This document shows positions 10,246 through 21,594 of a DNA stretch of 64,000 bases, in pieces. How positions within the stretch are numbered: position 1 is the first letter of the stretch; every line of letters starts with the position of its first letter. This DNA is from Rehmannia glutinosa (Eukaryota > Streptophyta > Magnoliopsida > Lamiales > Orobanchaceae): positions 61,828,660 to 61,892,659 of the forward strand of contig CM071933.1 of assembly GCA_016081115.2 (NCBI GenBank). The letters run 5' to 3'. The translations under genes and the position numbers were made by a program. A model generated the notes under the pieces. That model was not told where the DNA came from. It made no database searches and saw only the letters and a program-made list of their open reading frames with translations.

Positions 10246-10839
10246 CTAATAGCTATAATCATAAGAAAAATCAGACAAGCCAACCATAGCCGTTACCACT
10301 TGGGACACGATGAAAAATCCACCTCCAATAATCACCAAAATAAGAACAGCAGAGATTGGATTCTTCAACAGCTCCACTATTGGCTCCAAAAGAGCGTAAA
10401 TAGCACCAGTACTCACTGTCAATGCGTAGAGCGCATATCTCCTCATATTGTCCCAAAAATCTTCCAGCAATGGACCTTCTGGGCCCAACGCCAACGCCTT
10501 GTGATCGTCAAGGCCCATTAAGAAAAGTGCTAGTCCTATAGACACAGCCCCAACTACCACCATTCTTGAATGCTGTTTTGAGCTTATTACAGACAATAAT
10601 TCCGCAGTTGAAAATCTCTTGGAATTGGGAGATTTGACTTCTAGCATAACGGATTTTTCAATCTGGTCTGTGTTTTTTCTTGTGGTTTTTGATCTAACAA
10701 CATGGGATGATTTGGATGAAGGTGAAGAGGGGTGGATATGATTAGCTTTGGCTTTAATTGGGATAATTAGTGGGATGTTTATGGCTAAATTGCTTAGATT
10801 TGAGTAATTGGGGTGCAGGTGAAGCCTCAATGTGTTCAT
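10246..10839 (-). CDS. Nuclear-encoded chloroplast Ycf33-like membrane protein
   Basis: A 197-residue single-exon ORF starting at 10839. The first ~90 residues are rich in Ser, Lys, Asn and Pro with few acidic residues, as in a transit peptide. A hydrophobic segment follows (VVVGAVSIGLALFLMGLD), then the core FWDNMRRYALYALTVSTGAI, a PIVELLKNPISAV loop, and a second hydrophobic helix VLILVIIGGGFFIVSQVV. The FW-N-RY start followed by two membrane helices separated by P-I-x-L-x-K-NP resembles Ycf33, a small plastid-encoded protein of algae and cyanobacteria of unknown function, here with a nuclear leader. Location in the thylakoid or envelope is inferred. Just after the stop is a strong GTAAGT donor (10242-10237), so a 3'-UTR intron is likely. 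The family name is from memory of the pattern and is moderately sure. Confidence 0.65.
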   Translation of the reverse strand: MNTLRLHLHPNYSNLSNLAINIPLIIPIKAKANHIHPSSPSSKSSHVVRSKTTRKNTDQIEKSVMLEVKSPNSKRFSTAELLSVISSKQHSRMVVVGAVSIGLALFLMGLDDHKALALGPEGPLLEDFWDNMRRYALYALTVSTGAIYALLEPIVELLKNPISAVLILVIIGGGFFIVSQVVTAMVGLSDFSYDYSY

Positions 10840-11823
10840 CTTTGTTTGCAGGGCTTTTTTTAGATCAGAACATGATTGTTGAGTGCCCTCTCTTTGAAAC
10901 TATATGGGTGGTGGTGGTGGAGGTCGTCAGCTTTTGATTTTTCTTGCCTTATCTAAAGCTTAAACCAGTTTCAAAAAAAAAAAAAAAAAAAAAAATCTAA
11001 AGCTTAAACGGGCCTGTAGATTTTTATTATATTAGTACTTTGTGAGAAGCCCATTAAAGCCTCAACCTGTTATATTACCCGGGAAATGGGCCCATGAAAA
11101 CTTCGTTATCTAAGAAGCTTATTCCTCTAAAAGGCCCACGAAAACTTCGTTATCTGAAAATTTTGTAGCGAGTAGCGACATAAGAAGTATATATCTTTCT
11201 AAAACATGTTGCAGGATTTGCTTTATATAAGTAACTAAACATTGATTTATTTTTTTTACAACAATAATAATTTTATTAATTAATTCAAACTACCAATACA
11301 TATTGATAAAAGTCAGAAATAAATCTGTTAAAAACAATAAAAGATAAAACCGTGAAAAAATTCATATCATCTATGTTAATAACAAAAATCGGCTTAAAGC
11401 CTACAACTTTAAAAATTTTATAGTGTCTAGAATACTCATGATTCACAAATCTACAACATGCTGAAGACTACGATCTGATTTGTTATCTCTATCGAATAAA
11501 ACTTGTTTGTCTAAATTGTCCACAAAAGAAAAAGTATTGCAAATAGATGGTGAAAAACCAAACGTTGCGCCAAACGACAAAAACACAAACATGAAAATAA
11601 ACAAATAACCCATATCTACGTGGAAAACTCAATAATATAGAAAATAAATTGATAAAAAAGTTGTAGATGAAATTATTTCAGGCAAAAAAGGCCAAATATC
11701 ACCTTTTAACGGTGAAGGGTAATAAAGAGAAGTAAAAAAAAATGAGGCTATGATTTGAGGGATTTGTTGGATTTCATGATCCACAATCTTGTTCCACTTC
11801 ATATTCCATTGCAGTTGATGAAT

Positions 11824-11862
11824 GACACGTATACAACTATGATATCATCATGTACACGTGTC
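11824..11862. repeat. 39-bp quasi-palindrome centred on GATATC
   Basis: Starts GACACGTATAC and ends GTACACGTGTC, with a self-complementary ATGATATCAT core. A diverged relative lies at 8231-8315, so this may be part of an old MITE-like element. It contains a G-box-like CACGTG, but there is no gene next to it that would make this a regulatory call. Confidence 0.6.
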
Positions 11863-12064
11863 GTCAACATCCACCATAATGGAATGAGAAGTGGAACGTG
11901 ATTATGGAACAAGAATCTGATCTCGGATTTGAGAGATAAGATTGATTTTGTTGAGAACACTTTGTTAGCAAATCAAATATAATCAATGTTCAATTTATTG
12001 AGCTTGGTCCAAAGAATCGTCATTCAATTTAGTTCATTTGCAACATTTAGCGTAGAGACACGGG

Positions 12065-12136
12065 GATAATTTTGAATTTCACTAATAACCAGGAGATGTC
12101 TTTCTATAAGATAAAATCTTACTAATACAAATGTCA
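12065..12136. repeat. Dispersed 72-bp duplication, copy 2
   Basis: Near-identical to 10107-10179; see that entry. Confidence 0.9.
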
Positions 12137-12712
12137 GAAGTCGTGGAGATCCGTGAATAAAAACTGTCTAATGCAATCTAAAATTATTTTTTCATAGTTT
12201 ATAGGCTAATGAAATATTGCTCATAGTAATGCGCCATTTTTCACATTGAAGTGCTTCTACTCTTAGTATTGTCATATCGATATGAATATTTTAATGACTA
12301 CATTTTTCTAAATTAGTGTAAAAAAATACTTTTCACATTTAATAAAAAATAAAAAAGGAGTTTTCAAATTTAAAAAAAAATTGTAAAAAAAACCTTGATG
12401 TATTGGATTATTTCTAATGACTGTTGTATATAAATGAGTTTTTTTTAAATAAATGAAAATATATAAAAGAAATGAAAATGTCCTGATCACAAGTCAATAG
12501 TACTTTGTGAGAAGCAAATGAAAAATAATGTTAAATTTCGAGGAAAAAAAAAAAAACAAAAATAACTTAAAAATGCAATTTAAACGAAGGGAGTCTATTT
12601 CTAGAAGATTTTCGAATGACATAGTTAGTTGTTGTTTTAGCACGTGCTCGTTTATCTTCTTGATGGTCTAATGTGGCATGTGGAATGTCGATCCAGGATC
12701 CACGAGCCACAA

Positions 12713-13054
12713 TTACCATGAAAATAAACAAATAACTTCATAAAACAATAATATAGAAGAATCATGAGGAAAGAGAAACGAGTGGTGGAGGGTCACTGTC
12801 TTTGTCTTTAAAACTTCCAATTTTTCTTGTTCCTCTTCTTTCTTGCTCCTCTTCATCCTCCATGTCGGACCATGGTTTCGAGCCGCATTTGAGAGATAAG
12901 ATTGTTGTGGCTTGAAAATTCTCAATTTATTGAAGCGGTCATTCTGATTCAACTCGTAGGTTGTCAAAGGTAAGCTCTTGGAGACGTCGGTAATTGCTCG
13001 TCGTAATTCCTCTTTCCTTACGTCATTTAAGTCAGCTGCATGTAGAGCTGTCAA
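12713..13054 (-). CDS. Hypothetical ORF, possibly a gene fragment
   Basis: A 113-codon ORF that I do not recognise. The middle (residues ~12-75) has gene-like composition, with charged and hydrophobic residues alternating (VRKEELRRAITDVSKSL, NQNDRFNKLRIFK) and a basic/acidic stretch KRSKKEEEQEKLEVLKT. The last 25 residues are hydrophobic and AT-coded. The nucleotide text partly matches 11590-12060, where no reading frame survives. This favours a duplicated fragment of something larger over a working gene. It may equally be a chance ORF. Confidence 0.2.
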   Translation of the reverse strand: MTALHAADLNDVRKEELRRAITDVSKSLPLTTYELNQNDRFNKLRIFKPQQSYLSNAARNHGPTWRMKRSKKEEEQEKLEVLKTKTVTLHHSFLFPHDSSILLFYEVICLFSW

Positions 13055-13910
13055 AAATGGCCCAACCCGGTAATTGCTACGATTTTGTAGGCCCGAAAAG
13101 ATCCGGGCCTATTTAGTTAAATTTAAAAAAAAAAATAAAAATAACTTTAGGTCCGAAACACCGGACTGGCCCCGGTCGGCCTGAAGCAATTTTAGTGTAT
13201 TTTTAATACATGGACTGGGCTGGACTCCCCAAAATAGCGACCCGAAGAAATTCCGCTAGGTTGTCAAAGGTAAGCCCACCCGATTTCCCCCTTGGCCCGA
13301 TGGGCGGTAATTGCCACACGAAAAGATCAGGGCCATTTAGCCACGACACTTTGACTCTCTAGCAATTTTGCATGATTACTTTGGTGCTGAGAAGAGTGGT
13401 ATATCATCTGCAAAAGTGTAGGTATGTCACTATTAACATTAAAATAAAGAGCTTTAAACTAGTAACTTTTTCACAATTTATATTTCACAAAATTTCGTAT
13501 ATCTCATCTCTCATGATTAAAAACTAAATTCTTATAACAAATAGCTTTTACAAAATTGTATATGATATATATTGGACAACAGAATAAGAGGGTGTTTGGT
13601 TGTATCAATTTTAAATAGTTTATGAAATATATTAAGAAGCTTATTTGTTTGACAAAAAACACATCTGAAAGCAGAGACGATTTCCACAAATAACGGATAG
13701 TTGCGAGTTACGACTAGTTGGATTTAGTGCGCTTTCTGTTACTATCAGAACATATTCAAACATAACGCTCTTGAAAGATTGGCGACTTGACCGTTTACAT
13801 TGTATCATTGTATGGGTATTTAAATTTGGGTGATGCTTTAATGTCACTTTTATCCTGAATGGTTGTGGTACGACTTACGAGGAAATGCAACCACATTGTA
13901 CTGTCACTGT
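13055..13910. other. Intergenic, left flank of the retrotransposon nest
   Basis: No gene recognised. At 12957-12974 and 13259-13276 the same TAGGTTGTCAAAGGTAAGC-like text recurs. GGTAATTGC and CGAAAAGATC-GGGCC-ATTTAG motifs recur at 13068-13115 and 13306-13345, indicating a rearranged short duplication. The last bases before 13911 are the natural left flank of the base Copia LTR copy. Confidence 0.5.
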
Positions 13911-14662
13911 GAGACAATCTCCTATTTATATCACACATTTGACTCGTTTAGGAAATTTGAATGGCTAGGATAAATTATGTAGTCTAGGTTTATCAATTAT
14001 TTGAGATCTATTTGTTAATTGGTTATAATAGGAAAAGATTCACAATGACTCAATTGCAAACTGAAAAAACAGAACTATGCTATTACAAACTGGACTGCTT
14101 GAAATATGAATTTTAGAAATTGGACTGGAGAGCCGAGTCGAGATAAAATCTTTATCCGCAAGAAAATTATGTCTCGGCTAGTGCTCACGGTTCGGCGTAT
14201 TGCATCCAAAGATAAAATAGCTTCGTCTTCTGTGTAGTAGTACCTCTAACAGAAAAGCACCTTCGAACTAAAATGTGTTGAGGACTAGTTGTTGGACCTT
14301 AAGTGCAGAATGCAGAAATATTGCTTTGTGAGGTATGAGTATTGCTATGGATTTTCTGTATAGGAAATATGCAATACACAATAATGGATTTATCTACAAC
14401 CAGCACCTGCAGAAGATAACACTAAGTAATGGGCATTAAACCAGATGTAACATCACAGGTGCTACATCCCACTACTGCATAAAAAACAATTAGTGGGCTA
14501 TCTTCATGTGACCTCTACTGCAAGAGTTACTAACTCCAACAGTCACACGAATCTGGACATCTGCAATGTCCAGATTCATTGGGCCCCAACAATCCAACAG
14601 TCACTTGAATCTGGTTCCGAGTAGCAAAACTATAATGGACCTGGACCCAGGCTCAAGGGGCC
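13911..14662 (-). repeat. Second copy of the base Copia LTR region, left part
   Basis: From GACAATCTCCTATTTATAT onward this is nearly identical to 35860-36607. It is broken at 14662 by insertion of the SIRE-like element and resumes at 28780-28863. The homology begins exactly at the five bases GACAA that flank the Athila LTR at 35860-35864, so it represents the site as it looked before the Athila inserted. Confidence 0.85.
14658..14662. repeat. Target-site duplication GGGCC, left copy
   Basis: Matches 28775-28779 directly after the right LTR, as expected for Copia integrase. Confidence 0.9.
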
Positions 14663-16220
14663 TGTAGGTCCCAAGGGGTGTAAGTGTAAGGTTTAGAAGG
14701 GGGGGTTGAATAAACCTTACCAAATTTTTGATTTAGTCCTTTAAAAAATTCGAGTTGATACTTACACAATTGTGTCTTGGTGGACAACCATTTTAGTTAA
14801 TCAAGAGAGTTAGTCTCTCAACGACTCAATCGATTTGTTGATGGAATAACTCGGTTTATTAAGTCTAAATTAACTCAATTGTGGTTTGTTTTATTGGAAG
14901 ACTTAACACCCTTAAGTTTGGTTAAGTAGAGATTTAGAGCTTGATTTAGTACTTAGAGATTATCTAATGGATAGCAAATATGTCGTGAGAATTAAACAAA
15001 TATGATGCAAGAATTAAAGTCTTTGAAATGTAAATGACACAATGAGATTTTTATAGAGGTTCGAAGATGGGGTAATTCTTCTACTCCTCTCTTCTCCAAC
15101 TCTGGAGGAATCCACTAGGTATTGATCGATATACAAAGTGGTAGCAGTCCGGATACAAGTCTTGATCACACGGTGACTTGATCCTTTGGGACTCGATCGA
15201 GACGCCTTGATCACTCGGTTGGCTTCTCGTGACGACTCGCCTTCTTCACAGGCAGGCGCTTTGCGCTGCTCTACTGACCCGCTTGCTCAAGCTCTTTGGA
15301 TTTGATCACGAAGCCCTCCAAAAGCTCAAGACTTGGTTCGACCTTGAACCTTCCTACAATCCTTCGAGGAATGTAGACCCCTTGATTTTTTAATTTGCTC
15401 TTCAACCGATTGAAGTTATCTTTCCTTCACGAGGTGAGTGTTGGATTGATGTTCTTCGTAGTGTAGGCTTGAGGATTGAGCGTTTAATAACTTGAGAATA
15501 TTTCAGATTCGATTCTAATAATTGCTTGAATGTTTGTGGTTCGGTCTCTTCCTCTCAAAGTCATTCTTGACCTTTTATAGTGATCTTTCAAAAATCGCCC
15601 GTTGAAGAGATAGCTTATTTTTGAAAGTCACTTGTGGTCGTTGGCTTGTCTTGTTGCGATCCTTGGAATTGCCATTTCCTCGTATGAATTGTTCTTCACC
15701 TTTTAAGAGTTTCGACACGGTGTAGTGTTTCCCATTGGTTTATTCCTTTTACACGCTCGGGATCGAGCACTTCGAGAAAGGTAGCATGGAGATATTACTT
15801 GTTTAGGTAATTCTCTTGATTTACGGCAACGGATCTTTTTGATTATCTCGACTTGACCGCATTTCCTTGCTTTCCCCAGGTGACTTAGAGTCGCCTTCCA
15901 ATCATGGATGACTCTTCTATCACTTCAACTTGAGACTTGGCTTTTCTTGAGTTGACTTGATCGATACTCCACTCACCGCATCTCATTGCTCCTTGATAGA
16001 GTTCCGTCTACTCTTCTTTGCCATACTCGGTTTGTCTTGCAATGAGTCTTCCTTCTAGTCTCCGGTTGTCTTCTTGCATGTTTGGGCATAGCCGACTTAA
16101 CTCCACCTTGACCAACCCTATTTATTACAATGCGAGTTTACAACAAAAATTGGGGTGCCAACTTCCTATTCTAAGTTTTACATGGCATTCATCAAAATCT
16201 AAACAATAAATTTCCCAATA
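14663..16220 (-). repeat. 3' LTR of SIRE-like copy 1
   Basis: Starts TGTAGGTCCCAAGG and ends TTTCCCAATA; the terminal CA of the family is TA here. It matches 27207-28774, 40507-42042 and 51506-53091. Differences from its partner LTR cluster in short patches. Confidence 0.9.
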
Positions 16221-16234
16221 ATTTCCCCCTTTTT
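16221..16234 (-). other. Polypurine tract of SIRE-like copy 1
   Basis: Reads AAAAAGGGGGAAAT on the minus strand, directly before the 3' LTR. This is the expected primer site for plus-strand DNA synthesis. Confidence 0.85.
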
Positions 16235-16423
16235 GATGATGCCAAAACTTAAACCATTCAAAAATATAAATAGCAAAGATACATACTGAGATAGTGTATT
16301 CACATAGAATGTATGCGTAGAATCAATCATTTTATTGATCATAACATTCTTGTTCTTTTACACAATGTTGTTTACAAGGTGTATCGAGCAAATATTTGTC
16401 TACACGAGAAAAAAATAAAGAAT

Positions 16424-19400
16424 TTATAGCTTTTTATTGCGAGAAGACTTACATAGTATGTATTTACATAATAAAATACATGAAGGGGTGGACAAAGAAC
16501 ACTTCATCTCCTTCGTTGTTCCTTCTTTCATCTTGTTCAAGATCTTCTCGCTCTTCTTCTCTTTTTTCTCATCGTCACCGCTTCTTCTTCTTCTTTTCAT
16601 ATGCCTTCCCGGCACTTCATCTCTTCTTAATCTCTCTTGTCTTTCCTCCCATAGCATTGAGTTTGTCTCTTATTTTCTTCTTCTATTCTTTTCGCATACT
16701 CAAGATTACTTTTAGCCACTTGCAAATTGGCTACTTGGTCAAGAGACCGGCCCAAAGAGATCCCTCCTTTCTTGCCGGATCTACGTACTCAATGTTTTTG
16801 GGCGAGGCCTGGGTCCGAAACCTCTTCCTCCACCACGCTTCTTCTTCTCTACCTCGGGCATGTATTGTCTTGGGGTCTTCTTCTTTCCGGTGAGTGACCA
16901 GCAGAGCGATCGCCGGTAGTCTGTCTGCTGTCGCCTTCTTCACATAACATGAGACCATTTTCCCGATACAAGTCCCAAGCTTGAGCCATAGACATTTTTG
17001 CAAAGCATCCTTCGGATGCGAGCATTTTAAATTCATCGATCGATCGTGGCTCGGTCCCGACATCCGAGATGGCATAAGTGTCTCTGTCTACTAGAATGCC
17101 TCCATGTTGTTTCAAGATGTTCATAACTCGAGCATCCATTCTTCCTTCCACTTCCTCCATCCCTCGCTTCAATTGTCTTTCTCTTTTCGGCCATAGATAT
17201 AGCAGAGTGTTGGAGTGGCAGAGTCACCGGGAGTTTTTCGATAATGTCATTTGTGACAAGACCTTGTTGGGGGTTTGTGCAATCATCAAGGTCACATCTT
17301 TCGATCTTTCCCCCTCAACGGACTTTCCTTTCTTTTGTTTTGACACTTCCTCATTTGTCTTTCCCTTTACAAACCGCTGCTCCTCTTTTTCGACCGAGGA
17401 TCTCTTTAGCGCTTTATAGTATTCCTCCTCCCCTTTTTGGCATCATCAAAGAGAGAGAGGAACACTGAAACATCTTTGGCAAGCGGAAGTCGAGCCTGGC
17501 GATAGTCGAGTTCTGTCTCGAGTCCGCTGCGGTGTATGCGGCGACACGAAATTCGGAGCGAGTAGCGTTGGATTCTATTTGAAATTAGCTTCATCTCGGC
17601 CATGAGAAGGCTGAATTTTCTATCCATGTTTTTTTCCATACGCCGGAGATCACTCTTATTTTGCTCACGCAGCACTTTATCTCGGCAGTGTGAGCTTCAT
17701 GCATGTGCTCAATGTGTTCTCTCAATTTCGTTTTTGCATCAAGCATTCTCGGCTCTCCATACCAGCACTTGTTGAACAATGTCCTGAAGTATCTAACTTG
17801 TTCCACACGCATTGTTTCTTTGTTGTTGCCATCATTCCCGATCGATCCGATTATGCCTCTCAAGTCGTGATAAGATTGGCATCTCTGTTGTCCGATCGCA
17901 TGTCCATAGAGGCTTGGTGCCTCTCCATCCGTTCAATTTCAGCAAATAATGCTTTGAACACCTCCCGAACTTCATTTTTTTCACATTGCGGTGATGGCCA
18001 CGCAGCACGTCAAAGTCATAGTAGTTGGAACGATGGTACTGACGAAATGACAGGAGCTGGTCGTGGGAAGCGTGCGAGCTCGTTGTCGACTCTTGGGGAG
18101 GTCGGGTACCTCCGAGAGAAAGGAAAAGATTCTACAAAGGAATCATCACGACCAACCGGGATTTGTTCAATGATGAGAGGTGCGCGTGAAGTTCCTTTTA
18201 AGTCGAACTCGCTGCTGACTTGAGGAGCCGTGCGGTGGACTCTGTTTTCACTGGGGTCTTTTGTGAAGTGGACCCGACTTGCCGAGCCTCGCCTGTATTG
18301 TCAACAACTTCGTTGGTCTCATTTGGTTTATCCAATTGAGTGGGTGATCCTCGGCCTTATCGAAGTGTCATCGGACGATGATGAGATTTCCATTGGTGGC
18401 TCATCATCAAAATTGAAAGTTTGACGAGTAGTCTTGAGATCGACTTGCTCGTGGCTTTGGGAACATCCGCAATGAGTCTTTTGGATCGGTCACGGGGATG
18501 ACTCTTCTTCGTCCCCTTTCGATCCCAAAAAGGTTACATCAGATTGTCCTGGGAATCATGAAGCGCGCTTATCTCCTTTTCGGATGGATCAATGATAGCA
18601 GGAGGGATGTTCTCTACTTCATCTTCTTTACCCGGGAAGTCTCAACCTCCTGTGGGCCTTCATTACCTCCCGCAGTCTCGACGCAGCGAGGCCTGGACCT
18701 CCGTTTCGACGAGTGTCAACTGTCTTAGGGTCTTCTCGTGGTGGCATCCATTGGAGTCTCAACCCCATGGATTGCACTTTCATCGCCCAGTGTTAACTCC
18801 CAGGGTACATTCCTTCCTCGTGCCTCGATCGCATCAAGCAGCGTCATTAGCCTCAGGAGAGCGGTTGGCACCTCGGTGAGACAGTCTCAATCGCCCGAGC
18901 TTCGTTGATGGCAACTTCATTCGTTTTGTGTTTGTAATTTCTCCACTTCGCCTCCTAGATTCGTTGTGGAGTCATCTGCAGCATTCTCCGACCTTGCTGC
19001 GGTGGAGGGAGTTTCCCCCTCGGCGCACGCACCGGTGAGTGACTTGGAATGGGGCCACTCATCTCCAAACTCCCATTGTTTCTACCGAGTGTGTTCGGTA
19101 GTTGGGGCGGGTGGTAAGACACCTTCATTAGGGGTTGGCTCAACCGGGGTCCCCACTAACCCGGTTTCATCGCCGATTCCTTAATTCCTTCTTCCGAGTG
19201 AGTTTGGGAAGTGGTGGCAAAGAACAACGGTGGCGATTTCTTGAACCACTCCCATTGGATCAATTTCAGTGTGTGTTTTGGAGGACTCTCCTGGTCCCTC
19301 CATCATGCTCTTCTCATGAAGAATTCGGATTCATGCATTGCTTCTTTGCATTTGCAACTCTTCGCGGGCGAACAGGGTCCAGATCCTCATCACTTTCTCG

Positions 19401-21029
19401 ATAGAATATCGAAGTGAGAATGTGTATGTTCGTGGTTCCAGTGAGGGGGCGGAGGCCTTCTCTCTTGCCTCGCCTCCTCGCCGTCTCTCATTCTCCTTAT
19501 CCTTGAAGATCCGCAAGATATTCGTGCGCTTTTCTTCATCCGATCTTTGGGATCACAGAGAGGTCGATCCAAGAAAGTTCAGCAGATTCCTCTTCTTCGA
19601 TAAACTCGGGCCGTTGGAACTGTTCCTGGATCGACTCAATTTCACTTCCTCCACTCACGCAGACGATTTTGGATGTCCGGGTAAGGTGGGGATAGGATCA
19701 TCACATCACTATCATCTCTATCGCCTTCTTCTTGTGTCTCGGTTTGCGCGAACTACTGTTGTGTCTTGATTTGCTCTCTGCTGATCGCTTCAAAGAGATT
19801 TTCATTGTTTCATCTATAATATCGGAGACTCTACTTCTCCAGCGAGTCTCAGATCTGCTCCGGTGAGTGGCCGACTCAACCGGTTTTCAAGCTCGGAGTG
19901 CTTGATGATTCTTCTTCGTCTCCTAGTTTGTACCGAGGGATTTCTCGGTTTGAGACGCAGTTTCTTCGAGTCTTGGGCGGCGGGGGTGCTGGGTATTTTT
20001 CTTCGAGGAGCTGGCCGTCTTGGCTTATCGATCTCCTCTTTTTGACGATTGGAGAAGGTAGTTGAGAGTCATTCTCGACCGCTGCTTCTTTGGGGTAGGA
20101 GACACGGCGCAGGGCGGTGTGACTCGGCTGCAGGGCGGGAGCGGGTTTGACTTTCTTTTCTTTGCAGAGCAACAATCTTCTTAGCATTTGCAGGCAGGGC
20201 GACTTTCTTCTTTGGTGGAGAGGAAACAATCGTATCTTCGTGGTCGGTGATTCCCCCTCACTCGTGTCGACTCTCTTAGCGTAGGCTCTCTTCGTGCGCC
20301 GAGAGGTTTGATCTCGAACATCCTCTTGTTTAAATGGAACACTTTTCCATGTCTAAGAGGGACTCCTTTCACCTCCATCACCGCCAATCACCAGGTCATA
20401 TCCTAGGGATCCTCCAAATGTACCATCTTCCTTGAAGGATTTGTTCCCTACATTCGGCATACCGTAGACAAACTCAGCCCAATTTATTTTCTTTTCTTCA
20501 ATGATCGCGGCCATTACGATCAACTTTTTTTTTGTGTTGGTCAAAAGCGCCAAATTTGATGTCAATACATTTGGCAACTATGTCCAATAGCTTGTGATAA
20601 TCCTCCTTCAAGACCTCTTGTTTGTTTGTGTAAACTATTTTATCAAAGATAGTCGGGCTTGGCTATTTCCTTCCAAGCAACGGCCAGGTTTACATCCTTC
20701 GTTGATTTCTCGATGCTCCTTCCGTCGGTAGTGAGCGAGTGTTCACCAAATCCTTGGCGAGAGATGGTGAGCTTCTTTCCGTGAAAGATGACATTATCCC
20801 TTCATCGTGAATCTCGGCGTTCACGTAGAATCGCGTGCGACCTCCTCCACATAGGTCATCGGATATTCCAACGTCGTAAACGCGATTTCGTGACAGGCGT
20901 TTCCAATTTCTCAAGCAATTTTCTTCACTAAGGTGTCATCGGACCCCTGTTTTACCATGCCGTCGAAATCCACAAGAGACCGGTGTAGATTTGCTTTCCT
21001 AACTTGACAAAATCATAGGTTGGTGCCAT
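16424..21029 (-). pseudogene. Env-like region of SIRE-like copy 1, heavily frameshifted
   Basis: This lies between RNase H and the 3' LTR, where SIRE elements carry an extra env-like gene. The start at 21029 (MAPTYDFVKLGKQIYTG) aligns with the start of the better copy at 58023. Matching blocks follow in order: ADLVNAE-type N-terminal domain remnants, EVKGVPLRHGKVFHLNKRMF, a Lys/Pro-rich stretch, acidic Ser/Glu-rich stretches, a coiled-coil-like block (LREQNKSDLRRMEKNMDRKF), and the C-terminal QERLRRDEVPGRHMKRRRRS. The frame changes repeatedly, so no long protein can be made as written. The long plus-strand ORFs here are antisense shadows. Calling it env-like follows usage for SIRE elements; no membrane-fusion function is implied. 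Confidence 0.7.
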
Positions 21030-21594
21030 TTTTCAGGATTTCACCGAAGAAAACTTAGAGGTTGATTTGAAGATAGATAGGGTTTTGAGAGAGTTTTGCC
21101 TTTGCTTACGAAAGAAATGAACGGTTTTGGTAATATGAGAGAGAGAAGAAGGAAAGCTTAAGTATGGTTTATGAAAGGACGTGCGGGTGGTTTTGAAATG
21201 TGATCAAAATCAACGGCTTGGATTTTGCACGCCTATTTAGCATTTAATGTCTCGTATTTAATGCGGCAAACATTTATATCCAATCATAAGCTTGGTGTGC
21301 GGCTTTTGCGTACACGTCATAATTATCGACGTAATTCTTAAAAACATTCCCGCTTAGTCAAAACGCGCATTTTGTCACTTTGCTCATAAATGACTCAGCT
21401 TTTACCCTTAGCATTTGGTTTAACTCTTCTTCTCACAGTTCTCTTTGTGACTCAAATTTTGTCGGTGACTTGGTATATAGTTGTCTTCCGTCTGGTGATT
21501 TACTTAGCTGATTTGTGAGTTCAAACTCTTTTTCCTTTTTGTGTTCCATTTCTTTTCTTTGATTCTTCTCCGAGTGTCATTTCACTCAATTAAC

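Larger units (their letters stand above)
10840..12712. other. Intergenic, AT-rich, several short dispersed duplications
   Basis: No gene recognised. The first ~150 bp is the likely promoter and 5' UTR of the Ycf33-like gene, with a long poly(A) run near 10973-10995. A ~25-bp motif containing AAAACTTCGTTATCT is repeated at about 11088-11112 and 11133-11157. A 39-bp quasi-palindrome lies at 11824-11862. Text at 11590-12060 reappears in diverged form at 12717-12960. Confidence 0.5.

Noticed and set aside
13641..13847. 68-codon minus-strand ORF
   Set aside because: No recognisable features and in repeat-edge sequence.
19338..19769. Plus-strand ORFs of 100-177 codons across 16.4-20.4 kb and 53.8-57.5 kb
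   Set aside because: They are antisense to the env-like regions of the two SIRE copies and follow that region's codon pattern in reverse.
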